A stretch of 49,989 bases of DNA from Alphaproteobacteria bacterium (lineage in GTDB: Bacteria > Pseudomonadota > Alphaproteobacteria > Acetobacterales > Acetobacteraceae): NCBI GenBank assembly GCA_026400815.1, contig JAPLOI010000052.1, positions 1-49,989 of the forward strand, in the 5' to 3' direction. Numbering within the stretch: position 1 is the first letter of the stretch; each line of letters starts with the position of its first letter. A program made the position numbers and the translations under genes. Of this stretch, positions 24,803 through 33,805 are shown one piece after another. The notes beneath the pieces were generated by a model. That model had not been told where the DNA came from. It ran no database searches and saw nothing but the letters and a program-made list of their open reading frames with translations.

Positions 24803-26752
24803 TCAGGGGTTGAAGCCGGCGGCGATCAGGTGCCCGCCATATTCCTCGCGCCGCGCCTGGCTGCCGAAGGGGCTGTTGCGCACCGAATTCGCCACGCGTT
24901 GGGTGGGCGCCACCGCCAGCGCCATGCGGGCCACCTCCAGCGCCTCCGCCGGCCGGCCGGAAGCGGCCAGCGATGCCGCGGTCCAGCGCATCGTCGCCAC
25001 GAACACGCCCGATTCCGCCAGCGCCCGGCGGCCCCAGGCGGCGGCCTCGTCGTAGTTGCGCGCAGCGTACTGCGCCACGCACATCGCGGAGTAGAAGTCG
25101 TGCGCCCGCCGGTCGCGCGGCGAAAGGTCCAGCGCCTGCTGCACGCGCCGTATCGCCTCCTGGGGCTCGTTGTCGTAGGCGAAGGTGTAGCTGCTCCACA
25201 GCCAGCTGTGCGCCGCCCCCGGCGCCACGTCCAGCGCGCGCTCAAACAGCTCGCGCGCCCCCTGGTAGTCGCGGTGCAGCAGCGCCCGGCGATGGCCGTA
25301 CAGCACCAGCGCGCGGATGTTGTCCCGGTCCAGCGCCAACGCCAGCCGCGCCAGCCGCTCCGGCTCCTGCCGCCCGCCATTGTCGTAGGGCAGCCAGCCC
25401 TGGTTCATCGACACGCCCTGCCAGTCCGCCAGCAGCGCATAGGCCTCGGCGTATTCCGGCTCCTCGCGCACCGTCTCGTCCAGCAGCCGCTTGGCCTCGC
25501 CGAAGCTGTCCCGCTCCAGCGCCTGCAGGTGCTCGCGCGCCAGCAGGATCCTCTCGTACACCGTCAGCACCTCGGGCCGCTGCCCGCGGATGCGCCGCAG
25601 CTCCAGGTCGCGCACGCGCGGGGCCAGCGTGTTGACGATCTGCGCCACCAGCCGGTCCTGGTCGGCGAAGCCCAGCGCGGCGGAGGTATCGTGGCTGCGC
25701 GCCCACACCACGGCCCCGGTGCGCGCATCGGCCAGCTCGGTGGTCAGCCGCAGCGCATCGCCGCGCCGCCGCATCGCCCCGCGCACCACGTAGCGCGCCC
25801 CCAGCTCCCGCCCCACCTGGCGCAGGTCGGCCTGCGGGTCGCGGTACGACAGGGTGGAGCCGTGCGAGATCACCTGCAACTCGCGCAGGCCGGCCAGCTG
25901 GCACACCGTGTCGATCAGGATGCCGTCGGCCAGGTGGCTCGGCACCGCCTCCTCGCCCAGCTGCGCGAAGGGCAGCACCGCCACGGCCGGCGGCGCCCCC
26001 AGCGCCACCGGCGCGGGCGCAGCCGGCGGGTCCATCTCGGCGCGCAGCCGCTGGGCGATCGCACGGGTCTGCGCGCCGGGCGCCACCCCCAGTTCGCGCT
26101 TCAGCACCTCGCCGATGGTGGCGAGATGCCGCATCGCATCCGCGCGCCGCCCGGCCGCCGCGCAGGCCTCCAGCAGCCGCCAATGGATCTCCTCGCGCAG
26201 CGGATCGATGGCGAACATCCGCTCCGCCGCATGCAGCGCGCCGGCGGCATCGCCCGCCGCCGTGCACAGGTCGCCGATCCGCCCCAGCACCGCCAGCGCG
26301 CGGCGCTCCAGTGCCGCTCGGCTCGGCGCCAGCCAGTCGCCGAAATCCTCCGACACCGGCGGGAATCCGGCCAGCAGCGGCCCGGCATAGGCCCGCGCCG
26401 CGCCCTGCAGCCCATCCAGGTCCTGCGTCAGCGCCAGCCGCTGGAAGCTGTCCACGTCGGTCGAGACATCCGGCCCCAGCGCCAGCCCGCCATCGCGCGT
26501 GACCACCACGTCCAGCCCGCGCAGCGGCCGGCGCAGCTGATACAGCGCCTCGCGCAGGCTGCCATGCACCTGCTCCGGCCCCCGCCCCGGCCACAGCAGC
26601 TCCCCCATCCGCTCGCGCGACATCAGCTGCGCCCGCTCCACCGCCAGCATCGCCAGCAGGGCACGGGTCTTCCGCGGCAGTGGCGGACCTTCCTGGCCCT
26701 CCACCTCCAGCCGGAACCCCCCGAGCACATAAAGCTGCACGCCTGGCGCCAC
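24803..26752 (-). CDS. BTAD/SARP-type transcriptional activator with TPR tail
   Basis: 649 residues. Residues about 5-95 form an OmpR-type winged helix (LYVLGGFRLEVEG; RKTRALLAMLAVE; LREALYQLRR), 96-240 a bacterial transcriptional activation domain (LREEIHWRLLEACAAAGRRADAMRHLA), 255-380 a TolB-like/adenylate-cyclase-type segment (PPAVAVLPFAQLGEE; LSYRDPQADLRQVGRELGARYVVRG), and about 390-649 TPR repeats. The start is a GTG with GGGGAG about eleven bases before it. It is divergent from the methyltransferase gene and upstream of the haloperoxidase gene, so it likely controls one or both. Confidence 0.87.
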   Translation of the reverse strand: MAPGVQLYVLGGFRLEVEGQEGPPLPRKTRALLAMLAVERAQLMSRERMGELLWPGRGPEQVHGSLREALYQLRRPLRGLDVVVTRDGGLALGPDVSTDVDSFQRLALTQDLDGLQGAARAYAGPLLAGFPPVSEDFGDWLAPSRAALERRALAVLGRIGDLCTAAGDAAGALHAAERMFAIDPLREEIHWRLLEACAAAGRRADAMRHLATIGEVLKRELGVAPGAQTRAIAQRLRAEMDPPAAPAPVALGAPPAVAVLPFAQLGEEAVPSHLADGILIDTVCQLAGLRELQVISHGSTLSYRDPQADLRQVGRELGARYVVRGAMRRRGDALRLTTELADARTGAVVWARSHDTSAALGFADQDRLVAQIVNTLAPRVRDLELRRIRGQRPEVLTVYERILLAREHLQALERDSFGEAKRLLDETVREEPEYAEAYALLADWQGVSMNQGWLPYDNGGRQEPERLARLALALDRDNIRALVLYGHRRALLHRDYQGARELFERALDVAPGAAHSWLWSSYTFAYDNEPQEAIRRVQQALDLSPRDRRAHDFYSAMCVAQYAARNYDEAAAWGRRALAESGVFVATMRWTAASLAASGRPAEALEVARMALAVAPTQRVANSVRNSPFGSQARREEYGGHLIAAGFNP

Positions 26753-26818
26753 GATCAGCCAACTCCCCTTCGCACCAAGCGGAACATCCCCACGCCCCTA
26801 CCCGCAAGTCTCGAAGCG

Positions 26819-27940
26819 ATGCAAATGCGATCCCCCTGCATTTTTGACGCCGCTCTTGCCTGCGCGCTGACGGCCCTGCGCTCCGATGCCCATGGCGGCG
26901 CCATCCCGCGCCGCGGAGCCGGAGCGCGCCCAGTGTACCTCATCGCCCCTGTCCTGCCTGCCGTGTCCGTCGCGCTGCGCTCCATGCACGAGCCGGCCGA
27001 GCACGACCCGGTCGGCCTGTTCGACGCCACCTGCGCGCGCATCCTGGCCGGCGGGGATGTCGCCCAGGCGGTCGATGTCCTCAGCGACGGGCTGTGGTGG
27101 ATGCGCGCCCGCCTGCCGGAGCAGGAATGGCAGCAGGCCGTCGCCCTGGTCCGCGCCCACCCGCTGCTCGGCCTCCTGCACGAGAACCCCTTCGCCCGCC
27201 GCGCCTTCCTGCGCCCGCGCGGCCATGCCGGCGACGCCCCGCTGCTGGATCTGATCTACGACGGCCACGCCGCCCCGGAGGCGCGCGGCGCCTCCCCGCT
27301 CGGCTACGCCCTGCTGGCGCGCGACACCGCCACCCCGCTCGCCGCCGCCCTGCGCGAACGCCGCGGCTTCATGGCCGAGCTGATCGACCACGTGGCCGAG
27401 GCCCGGCCCCGCCCACGCATCCTGGCCGCCGGCTGCGGCCACCTGCGCGAGGGGCTGTTCTCGGCGGCCGTGCAGCAGCGCCGCATCGGCCGCCTCGTGG
27501 CGCTCGACCGCGACGCAGAGGCGCTGGCCGTGGTGGAGCGCAGCTTCCCCGGCATGGGGGTGGAGGCGACCAATTGCGGCATCGACCTGGTACTGGAGGC
27601 CGGCTTCACCCCCGCTTCCTTCGACATGGTCTACGCCGCCGGGCTCTACGACCGCCTCGGCCAGCGCCTCGCCGCCGCCCTCACGCTCGCCCTCTTCGCC
27701 CTGCTGCGCCCCGGCGGGCGGCTTGTGATCGCCAGCGTCGCCCGCGGCATCTACGACGCCGCCTACCTGGAGGCGATCGCCAACTGGCCGCTCGTCTGCC
27801 GCGACGCCGCCGAGATGCAGGACCTTGCCGCCGGCATCGACCCCGCCGAGATCGCGCTGAAGCGCGTGTACACCCGCCAGAGCCCCGACATCTTCTATCT
27901 GGAACTGCGCCGCCGCACCGCCGCGCGGTGGGAGGCATGA
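26819..27940 (+). CDS. PhcB-like class I SAM-dependent methyltransferase
   Basis: About 373 residues. The pattern HPLLGLLHENPFARRAF...RPRGHAGDA (114-140), then the SAM site ILAAGCGHLREG (201-212) and VALDRD, and later FDMVYAAGLYDRL and RPGGRLVIASV, follows the family that includes PhcB of Ralstonia, which makes a methyl-ester fatty-acid signal. Function here is inferred by resemblance only. The start is uncertain: ATG 26819 has no clear ribosome site, while GTG 26933 has GGAG eight bases upstream and would remove 38 residues. Its TGA overlaps the next gene's ATG. Confidence 0.78.
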   Translation: MQMRSPCIFDAALACALTALRSDAHGGAIPRRGAGARPVYLIAPVLPAVSVALRSMHEPAEHDPVGLFDATCARILAGGDVAQAVDVLSDGLWWMRARLPEQEWQQAVALVRAHPLLGLLHENPFARRAFLRPRGHAGDAPLLDLIYDGHAAPEARGASPLGYALLARDTATPLAAALRERRGFMAELIDHVAEARPRPRILAAGCGHLREGLFSAAVQQRRIGRLVALDRDAEALAVVERSFPGMGVEATNCGIDLVLEAGFTPASFDMVYAAGLYDRLGQRLAAALTLALFALLRPGGRLVIASVARGIYDAAYLEAIANWPLVCRDAAEMQDLAAGIDPAEIALKRVYTRQSPDIFYLELRRRTAARWEA

Positions 27941-29103
27941 GCCAGCGCCGCGCCGCCCGCACCCCGCCGCCGGCCCCGCCCCATGGCGGCGGCAGCACCG
28001 TGCTCGCCGTCGCCGGGCCGCAGGCCGCCCCTGTCGCCCGCCCGCGCCCGGCCCTGGCCGCCCTAGGCCTCACCATCGAGGGGCCGGTGCCGCTGCCCGG
28101 CGAATACCCGCCCGGCACCGCCGGCTTCCGCTACTGGGCCACGGCCGAGGCGCTGGCCCGCGTCGTGGCGCCTTGGGCCGCCCTCAGTGCCGGCTCCGCC
28201 CCGCGCTGGCCGGCCGGCGTGGGGCCGCGCCTGCGCGTCCTGCTCGTCGGCGGCGGCGCGCGCCAGGCGGTCTACCAGCGCGGCCGCCTGATCCTGGGCG
28301 GCCGCGCCTCCCCCGAAGCCGCCATGCGCGCCCTCGGCCACGCCGTGCTCAATGCGCTGCGCCCCGCCCTGTGGGACACCTCCGCGGCGGAGGTCGCCGC
28401 CTTCCACGCCGGCTTCGCCGATGCCGCCGCCATGCTCGCGGTGCTGGAACTCCCCGGCGGCAGCGACAGCCTGGCCCAGGCCCGCCGGCAGGCCGTCACC
28501 CCCTTCGGCATCGCCTTCGCCGAGGTGATGGCCCTCCTCGCCCGGCCGGAGCCGGGGGGCGGGCGCGCCGATCCCTCACCGGTCGGAGTGCGCGGCGCCA
28601 GGCTGCTGGGCGATGCGGTGCGCCGGGCCGCCATCGCGCCGGATTTCCTGCGCCAAGTGGCCGCGGAAATGGCGCTGGCCGCCACGGTGCGCGAGGGCCC
28701 GCAGCATGCCGAGCAGCTGCGCGCCCTCTTCGCCCGCCATGCCCTGCTGCCGCGCAACCCGTCGCTGGAGGGTTACGACCCCCACGCCGCCGAAGACGGC
28801 ACGGAACTGCCCGCGCCGACCGACGCGCTGCCCTGGATCGCCACCGAGGCCCTCGGGCTCGACCGTCCGCTGCTGCTCTGCCCCGCCACCCAGCCGCCCC
28901 TGCTCGCCGCCGCCGACCCCCCGGCCCCGCTCGCCGCCGCGCGAGAATTCGCCCGCGTGCTCACCGCGCACGGGATGGTCGAACGGCCGCCCATCGGCCG
29001 CCACCAACGCCGCGCCCCCGGCACCAAGCCCCTTCCCACCCACCGCCTGCTGGATGAAGGCCGCGCGCTGCGCCTGGTGCGCGAACGTTTCGTGGTGGAA
29101 TGA
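27937..29103 (+). CDS. Unknown protein resembling a metalloprotease with a degenerate HEXXH motif
   Basis: 388 residues, translationally coupled to the methyltransferase (ATGA overlap, GGGAGG ribosome site). Proline-rich first 50 residues. The segment MRALGHAVLNALRPALWD...EVAAFHAGFADAAAMLAVL (130-170) resembles gluzincin-type proteins, where I would expect HELGHALLDA, then a Glu ligand and AFHE-FAD. Here the first zinc His and the catalytic Glu are replaced (RALGH at 131-135), while His135 and the EVAAFH block remain. It is probably not an active protease; it may be a binding or structural derivative. The family assignment is from memory and moderate. Confidence 0.6.
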   Translation: MSQRRAARTPPPAPPHGGGSTVLAVAGPQAAPVARPRPALAALGLTIEGPVPLPGEYPPGTAGFRYWATAEALARVVAPWAALSAGSAPRWPAGVGPRLRVLLVGGGARQAVYQRGRLILGGRASPEAAMRALGHAVLNALRPALWDTSAAEVAAFHAGFADAAAMLAVLELPGGSDSLAQARRQAVTPFGIAFAEVMALLARPEPGGGRADPSPVGVRGARLLGDAVRRAAIAPDFLRQVAAEMALAATVREGPQHAEQLRALFARHALLPRNPSLEGYDPHAAEDGTELPAPTDALPWIATEALGLDRPLLLCPATQPPLLAAADPPAPLAAAREFARVLTAHGMVERPPIGRHQRRAPGTKPLPTHRLLDEGRALRLVRERFVVE

Positions 29104-29110
29104 GGCGGGC

Positions 29111-30631
29111 CTACTGGTTGTCCGTCCAGCCCGCCTCCGGATCGATCGGGTAGGCCGGGCGCGGCAGCCGCTTCCATTTGAAGCTCGACAGCACCGGTGA
29201 GTTGTAGCCCGGCACGTCCACCTCGAAGATCCGATCCGCCGTGAAGAACTCGTCGAACCCCGCCCGGAAATGCCCACGGGATTTCACGATCACCACGCGC
29301 TGGGCGGCGATGTCGAAGCCGTGCATCTCCAGCATCACCGGCTCCGCCAGCTGGCGCCGCAGCGAGCCCACCACCACGCGCAGGCCAGAGCCCATCAGCC
29401 GCAGCACCGCGCAGGGGCCGAGGTCGAAAACCCGCCCCTCGGCGATGCCGCGCCGGCCGATGCCCTTGCCGTCGCTCAGCTGCTCCACCACCACGTCAGC
29501 GTCGAAGCGCTTGGAGAACTCGCTCTCGTCGCTGGCGAAGGCCGCGCGGAAGATGCCGCCCACGCCGGCCGAATGCGAAAGTGCGGCCAGGGCCGGGTCC
29601 ACGAACACGCCCAGCACCACGCCCCGGCCCACGCCGGCCTCGTGCAGCGCGCGCAGGATCCAGGTGGTGTTGCCGCGCCCGCCTCCGCCGGGATTGTCGG
29701 CGCAATCGGCCAGGATGATCGGCGCGCGATCGCCCCGGCTCGCCTCGCCCGCGATCGCCACGGCATCGGCGAGCGACGTGAGCTTCGGCAGGAAGCGCTC
29801 CCGCCCCGCCCAGGCCGCTCGCGCGATCTGGCGCGCCACCTCGCGCGCCGCCGCCGGGTCGTTGTCCGCCGTGACGGTGATGCACAGACCGCATTTCGGC
29901 AGGTCGCTATAGGTGAAGCCGCCGGTGACAGACACATTCAGGATCGGCGGCTTGCACAGTTCCTGGCCGAGGTTGATCAGGTCGGCATAGGGCCCGCTCG
30001 CCGTCAGCTGCATCACGTTCGGCGGCATCAGCGGCATGCGGATGAAGGCCTTGGCCGTGCGCAGCCCGCCGCGCAGCCGCGCGATGAGGTCCGCCGCCTC
30101 CGCCGCCCGCTCGCGCATATCCACATGCGGGTTGGTGCGATAGGCGATCAGCGCATCCGACAGCTCCACCAGCTTTTCCGAGACGTTGCAGTGCAGGTCA
30201 TGCGTCACCACCACCGGCACCGCCGGCCCGACCATCGCGCGCACCAGCTCTATCAGCGTGCCGTCGCTGTCTTCGTCCCCGGTGGCCGAAGAGGCGCCGT
30301 GGCTGGCGATATACACCGCATCCACCGGCAGCGCGGCCGCCAGGCGCCGGCGCACGCGGTCCAGGAAATCCAGGAACACTTCCTGCACGATCGGCCCGCC
30401 CGGCGGGGCGGCGATCATCACCAGCGGCACCGGCGTCCACGGCCCCTTGGCATCCATCGCGGCGTAGAATCCCGGCACCTCGCTCGGCAGATGGCTGGGA
30501 GTGCGCGCCAGCTCGGTGATCCGCTCGCCCTCCTCCCAGCACTGGCGCAGGAAATCCTCGCGCACAGTGGCCGGCGCGAAGGAGTTGGCCTCAAGGTGAA
30601 GGCCCAGGATGGCGATGCGCGGTGCGGTCAT
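29111..30631 (-). CDS. M81 family metallopeptidase (MlrC-like)
   Basis: 506 residues. M81 proteins include MlrC of the microcystin-degradation pathway, a zinc enzyme acting on linear peptides. Recognisable parts are LGLHLEANSFAP at the N-terminus, VYIASHGASSATGDEDSDG, the metal-binding THDLHCN and NPHVDMRERA, and DCADNPGGGGRGNTTWIL. No signal peptide. The actual substrate is probably a small peptide or amidated metabolite. It is divergent from the M20 gene (47 bp) and converges on the preceding gene with seven bases between stops. Confidence 0.9.
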   Translation of the reverse strand: MTAPRIAILGLHLEANSFAPATVREDFLRQCWEEGERITELARTPSHLPSEVPGFYAAMDAKGPWTPVPLVMIAAPPGGPIVQEVFLDFLDRVRRRLAAALPVDAVYIASHGASSATGDEDSDGTLIELVRAMVGPAVPVVVTHDLHCNVSEKLVELSDALIAYRTNPHVDMRERAAEAADLIARLRGGLRTAKAFIRMPLMPPNVMQLTASGPYADLINLGQELCKPPILNVSVTGGFTYSDLPKCGLCITVTADNDPAAAREVARQIARAAWAGRERFLPKLTSLADAVAIAGEASRGDRAPIILADCADNPGGGGRGNTTWILRALHEAGVGRGVVLGVFVDPALAALSHSAGVGGIFRAAFASDESEFSKRFDADVVVEQLSDGKGIGRRGIAEGRVFDLGPCAVLRLMGSGLRVVVGSLRRQLAEPVMLEMHGFDIAAQRVVIVKSRGHFRAGFDEFFTADRIFEVDVPGYNSPVLSSFKWKRLPRPAYPIDPEAGWTDNQ

Positions 30632-30678
30632 GAATCGGGTCCGTTTGCGGCCGGGAGAGGGCAGTATAGAGTGCTGCC

Positions 30679-31878
30679 ATGGAGAGCAAAAACGCCTCAG
30701 GGGGCACCGTGTCAGGCAACGCCGAACCCGTCACCACCGCCGCCATGCTGGCCCGCCTGGTGGGCTTCGACACGACCAGCCGCAACCCCAACCTGGACCT
30801 GATCGGCTTCGTCCGTGCCTGGCTCGATCAGCACGGCGTGCCCTACCGCGTCAGCACCGATCCCTCCGGCGCCAAGGCCAACATCCACGCCATCATCGGC
30901 CCCCAGGTGCCCGGCGGCGTGGCGCTGTCCGGCCATGTGGATACCGTGCCGGTGGACGGCCAGGCCTGGAGCGCCGACCCCTTCGCGCTGCGTGCAGAGG
31001 GCGGCAAGCTCTATGCCCGCGGCGCCGCCGACATGAAGGGCTTCGTCGCCGCCTGCCTCGCCGCCGTGCCCGACCTCGCGCGCCGCAAGCTGCGCCAGCC
31101 CGTCCACCTCTTCATCACCCACGATGAGGAAACCGACATGGCCGGCGCGCGCGAGCTTGTGGAAGACCTCGCCGCCAGCGGCCTGCGCCCGGCCATGTGC
31201 ATCGTGGGCGAGCCCAGCCTCATGCAGCCCATCCTCGGCCACAAGGGGCGGCTGGCCCTGCGCGTGATCGCGCGCGGCAAGCCCGGCCATTCCAGCGAAC
31301 CCGCCCGCGGCGTCAACGCCATCGCCGCCGCCGCGGAGGCCATTGCCTACCTGAACGCGGACGCCAAGCGCTTCGCCACCCAGGGCCCGTTCGACCCCAA
31401 TTTCGACCCGCCCTACACCACGGTGCATGTCGGCACCATCCAGGGCGGCACCATCCTCAACATCATCCCAGAGCGTTGCGAATTCGTGATGGAATGGCGC
31501 ACCATTCCGTCCGATGATTTCTTCGCCCAGGTGGAACGCCTGCGCGCCCATGTCGCCGCCGCGATCGAGCCGGCGATGAAAGCCGTCGATCCCGCCTGCG
31601 GATTTTTGCTGGAGGTGATGAACTGGATCCCCGGCATGGCCCTGCCCGGCAGCCACGGCCTGGCAGACATGGTGAAGCAGCTCACCGGCTCCAACTCCAT
31701 GGGCTATGTGAGCTACGGCACGGAAGGCGGGCTCTACGAGCAGGCCGGCATCCCCACCATCGTCTGCGGCCCAGGCAACATCGCCCAGGCGCACCAGCCA
31801 GACGAATGGATCGAACAGTCGCAGCTCGATGCGTGCGACGCCTTCATCCGCCGCCTCGCCGACCGGCTTTCGGGCTAG
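30679..31878 (+). CDS. argE: M20 family deacetylase, acetylornithine deacetylase type
   Basis: 399 residues. Co-catalytic zinc hydrolase with His86 (SGHVDTVP), Asp118 (RGAADMKGF), Glu150-Glu151 (HDEETDM), Glu178 (GEPS) and a C-terminal His in AQAHQPDEW. The overall layout, with HKGRLALRVIARGKPGHSS and EGGLYEQAGIPTIVCGPG, fits proteobacterial ArgE, which frees ornithine from N-acetylornithine. Other arg genes are absent and the neighbours are peptidases, so a related N-acyl-amino-acid deacylase is possible. The ATG has only a weak ribosome site, and a GTG at 30709 is an alternative. The next gene follows after 22 bp. Confidence 0.82.
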   Translation: MESKNASGGTVSGNAEPVTTAAMLARLVGFDTTSRNPNLDLIGFVRAWLDQHGVPYRVSTDPSGAKANIHAIIGPQVPGGVALSGHVDTVPVDGQAWSADPFALRAEGGKLYARGAADMKGFVAACLAAVPDLARRKLRQPVHLFITHDEETDMAGARELVEDLAASGLRPAMCIVGEPSLMQPILGHKGRLALRVIARGKPGHSSEPARGVNAIAAAAEAIAYLNADAKRFATQGPFDPNFDPPYTTVHVGTIQGGTILNIIPERCEFVMEWRTIPSDDFFAQVERLRAHVAAAIEPAMKAVDPACGFLLEVMNWIPGMALPGSHGLADMVKQLTGSNSMGYVSYGTEGGLYEQAGIPTIVCGPGNIAQAHQPDEWIEQSQLDACDAFIRRLADRLSG

Positions 31879-31900
31879 CGCCCATCATGGTGGTGCTGGC

Positions 31901-32887
31901 ATGACCGGCTCCAACCCGCCCGGGGCCCCAGCGTACGGCCCGGCGAAGCTGCCGCAATTCGAGGTGCGGCTGCCCGCGCCTGATCTTTCCCCCTGGCGCA
32001 CCGGCAACACCGGCATCCCCGGCTTCACCAGCTTCGCCGCCGAGGCCCCTGGCCCGGACGTGCTGCTGCTGGGCCTGATGCACGGCAACGAATACGCCGG
32101 TGCCACGGTGCTGGACCGCATGCTGCGCGCCAAGCTGCGCCCGCTCTGCGGCCGGCTCACCTACGGCTTCGCCAACCTCGCCGCCTTTGCCGCCTTCGAT
32201 CCCGCCAACCCCACCGCGTCGCGCTTCCTCGACGAAGACCTCAACCGCGTCTGGGACCCCGCCCTGCTCGACGGCCCACGCCACTCCGCCGAACTGGCCC
32301 GCGCCCGCGAAATCCGCCCCGCCGTGGAAGCCGCCGACGTGGTGCTCGACCTGCACTCGATGCTCTGGCCGTCAGATCCGCTGATCCTGTGCGGCGCCGC
32401 CGCCCGCGGCCGGATGCTGGCCCAGGCGATCGGGGCGCCGCCCCTGGCAGTGGCCGATCGCGGCCACAGCAACGGCCCCCGGCTGATCGACATGGCACGC
32501 TTCGCCGGGCCCGATGGCAGCGCAACCGCCCTGCTGGTGGAATCCGGCCAGCACTGGGATCCCGCCGCAATGGACATGGCCGCGGCCAGCATCGCCGGCC
32601 TGCTGCGCCATCTCGGAATGCTGCGCGCCCACCCCACCCTGCCAGCCCCCGCTTCGCAACCGGGCCGCGTGGCCGAAGTCACCCATGCCGTCACCGCCGC
32701 CACCGGCAACTTCGCCTTCGTGCGCGCCTTCCGCGGCGGCGAAGTGATCCCCCGCCGCAACACGCTGATCGCGCTGGACGGCACAGAGGAAATCCGCACC
32801 CCGCACGACGACTGCCTGCTGGTGATGCCCAGCCTGCGGCCAAGCCGGGGGCATACGGCGGTTAGGCTGGCACGGTTTGTCGAATAG
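31901..32887 (+). CDS. Succinylglutamate desuccinylase/aspartoacylase family hydrolase
   Basis: 328 residues, zinc carboxypeptidase fold. Ligands His61 and Glu64 (GLMHGNEY) and His152 (VVLDLHSM) are present, with DEDLNRVW at 111-118 as in aspartoacylases. A beta-strand-rich C-terminal part follows (GEVIPRRNTLIALDG). It probably removes an acyl group from an N-acylamino acid; the neighbour upstream is an M20 deacetylase, suggesting a shared pathway. The start was chosen at the ATG with GGTGG seven bases upstream. The stop codon TAG begins repeat element copy C. Confidence 0.86.
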   Translation: MTGSNPPGAPAYGPAKLPQFEVRLPAPDLSPWRTGNTGIPGFTSFAAEAPGPDVLLLGLMHGNEYAGATVLDRMLRAKLRPLCGRLTYGFANLAAFAAFDPANPTASRFLDEDLNRVWDPALLDGPRHSAELARAREIRPAVEAADVVLDLHSMLWPSDPLILCGAAARGRMLAQAIGAPPLAVADRGHSNGPRLIDMARFAGPDGSATALLVESGQHWDPAAMDMAAASIAGLLRHLGMLRAHPTLPAPASQPGRVAEVTHAVTAATGNFAFVRAFRGGEVIPRRNTLIALDGTEEIRTPHDDCLLVMPSLRPSRGHTAVRLARFVE

Positions 32888-33007
32888 AAGGAAGCGGTTC
32901 TTTTTTGAAAAAAAGAACCAAAAAACTTTTATTCGTTTGATGCGGAAAACTCCTATCTTTCCGCATCAAACGAATGAGGTCTTTTTCTTCAGAAAAAGAC
33001 GGCCTTA
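32885..33007. repeat. Bipartite AT-rich stop-codon element, copy C (reverse orientation)
   Basis: Both flanking genes end in it: TAG (32885-32887) of the aspartoacylase-like gene and TAA (33005-33007, minus strand) of the enoyl-CoA hydratase. The right-type stem-loop comes first here (32896-32919, arms GGTTCTTTTTT/AAAAAAGAACC type) and a left-type loop second (32979-33000, arms GTCTTTTTCT/AGAAAAAGAC). The centre is an 18-bp perfect inverted repeat: ATTCGTTTGATGCGGAAA at 32931-32948 and its complement at 32958-32975. Confidence 0.92.
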
Positions 33008-33805
33008 CCTACCCTTCCACTGCGCCGGGCGCTTCTCCATGAACGCCGTGCGCCCTTCGCGATAATCCTCGCTGTCGAAGCAGGCCAGGATCGCAGCATC
33101 CACCGCCGCACGATCGCGCTGGCTCTCGCTGGCCATCGCCGCGTTCACCGTCAGCTTGGTGGCGCGCAGGGACAGCGGCGCGTTCGCGGAAATCGTCTTG
33201 GCCAGGGCCAGCACCGTGTCGGTCAGTTCTTCGTCCGGCACCACCTTGTTCACCAGGCCGACGCGCTGCGCCTCGGCGGCACCGAACCGCTCACCGGTCA
33301 TGATGATCATGCGCGCATGGGCCTGGCCCACCAGCGAGATCAGCCGCTCCACCATCTCGAAGCTATAGGCGATGCCGAGCTTCGCCGCCGGAATGCCGAA
33401 CTGCGCGCCCTCGCCAGCAATGCGCAAATCGGCCTGCATGGCGATGCCCAGCCCGCCACCCAGGCAGAAGCCGCGGATGGAGGCGATCACCGGCTTCGGG
33501 AACGCCGCCAGCCGCGCACGCCCGGCGCCGGTCAGCCGGTCGTATTCCAGCTGCGCGTTGCCGTCGGCGCGGGTGGATTCGAACTGGCTGATATCGGCAC
33601 CGGAGACGAACGCCTTCGTCTCGGCCCCGGTCATCACCACGGTGCGGATCGCCTCATCCGCCTCGAACGCGTCCAGGATCTCCGACAGCCCATGCCACAT
33701 CGCCACCGACATGGCGTTGCGCTTCTCCGGCTGGTTGAAGGTGATCAGCCCAACGCCCTCCGAAACCTCGGCGAGCATCTTTCCGTCGGCGTACTGCGTG
33801 GTCAT
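33005..33805 (-). CDS. Enoyl-CoA hydratase/isomerase family protein
   Basis: 266-residue crotonase. The CoA/oxyanion-hole motifs AFVSGADISQF and GFCLGGGLGIAMQADLRIA are present, and the C-terminus ends in FMEKRPAQWKGR, as in enoyl-CoA hydratases. Its ATG overlaps the stop of the CoA-transferase gene (ATGA), so the two are coupled and probably act on one CoA-linked substrate. The acid residue following the second oxyanion motif is partly changed (IPAAKLGIAYSFEM), so the exact reaction is open. Confidence 0.9.
   Translation of the reverse strand: MTTQYADGKMLAEVSEGVGLITFNQPEKRNAMSVAMWHGLSEILDAFEADEAIRTVVMTGAETKAFVSGADISQFESTRADGNAQLEYDRLTGAGRARLAAFPKPVIASIRGFCLGGGLGIAMQADLRIAGEGAQFGIPAAKLGIAYSFEMVERLISLVGQAHARMIIMTGERFGAAEAQRVGLVNKVVPDEELTDTVLALAKTISANAPLSLRATKLTVNAAMASESQRDRAAVDAAILACFDSEDYREGRTAFMEKRPAQWKGR

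Noticed and set aside
24830-27940. 1036-residue plus-strand frame covering the regulator and the methyltransferase
   Set aside because: Only the last 373 residues are real (methyltransferase). The first part is antisense to the BTAD regulator gene.
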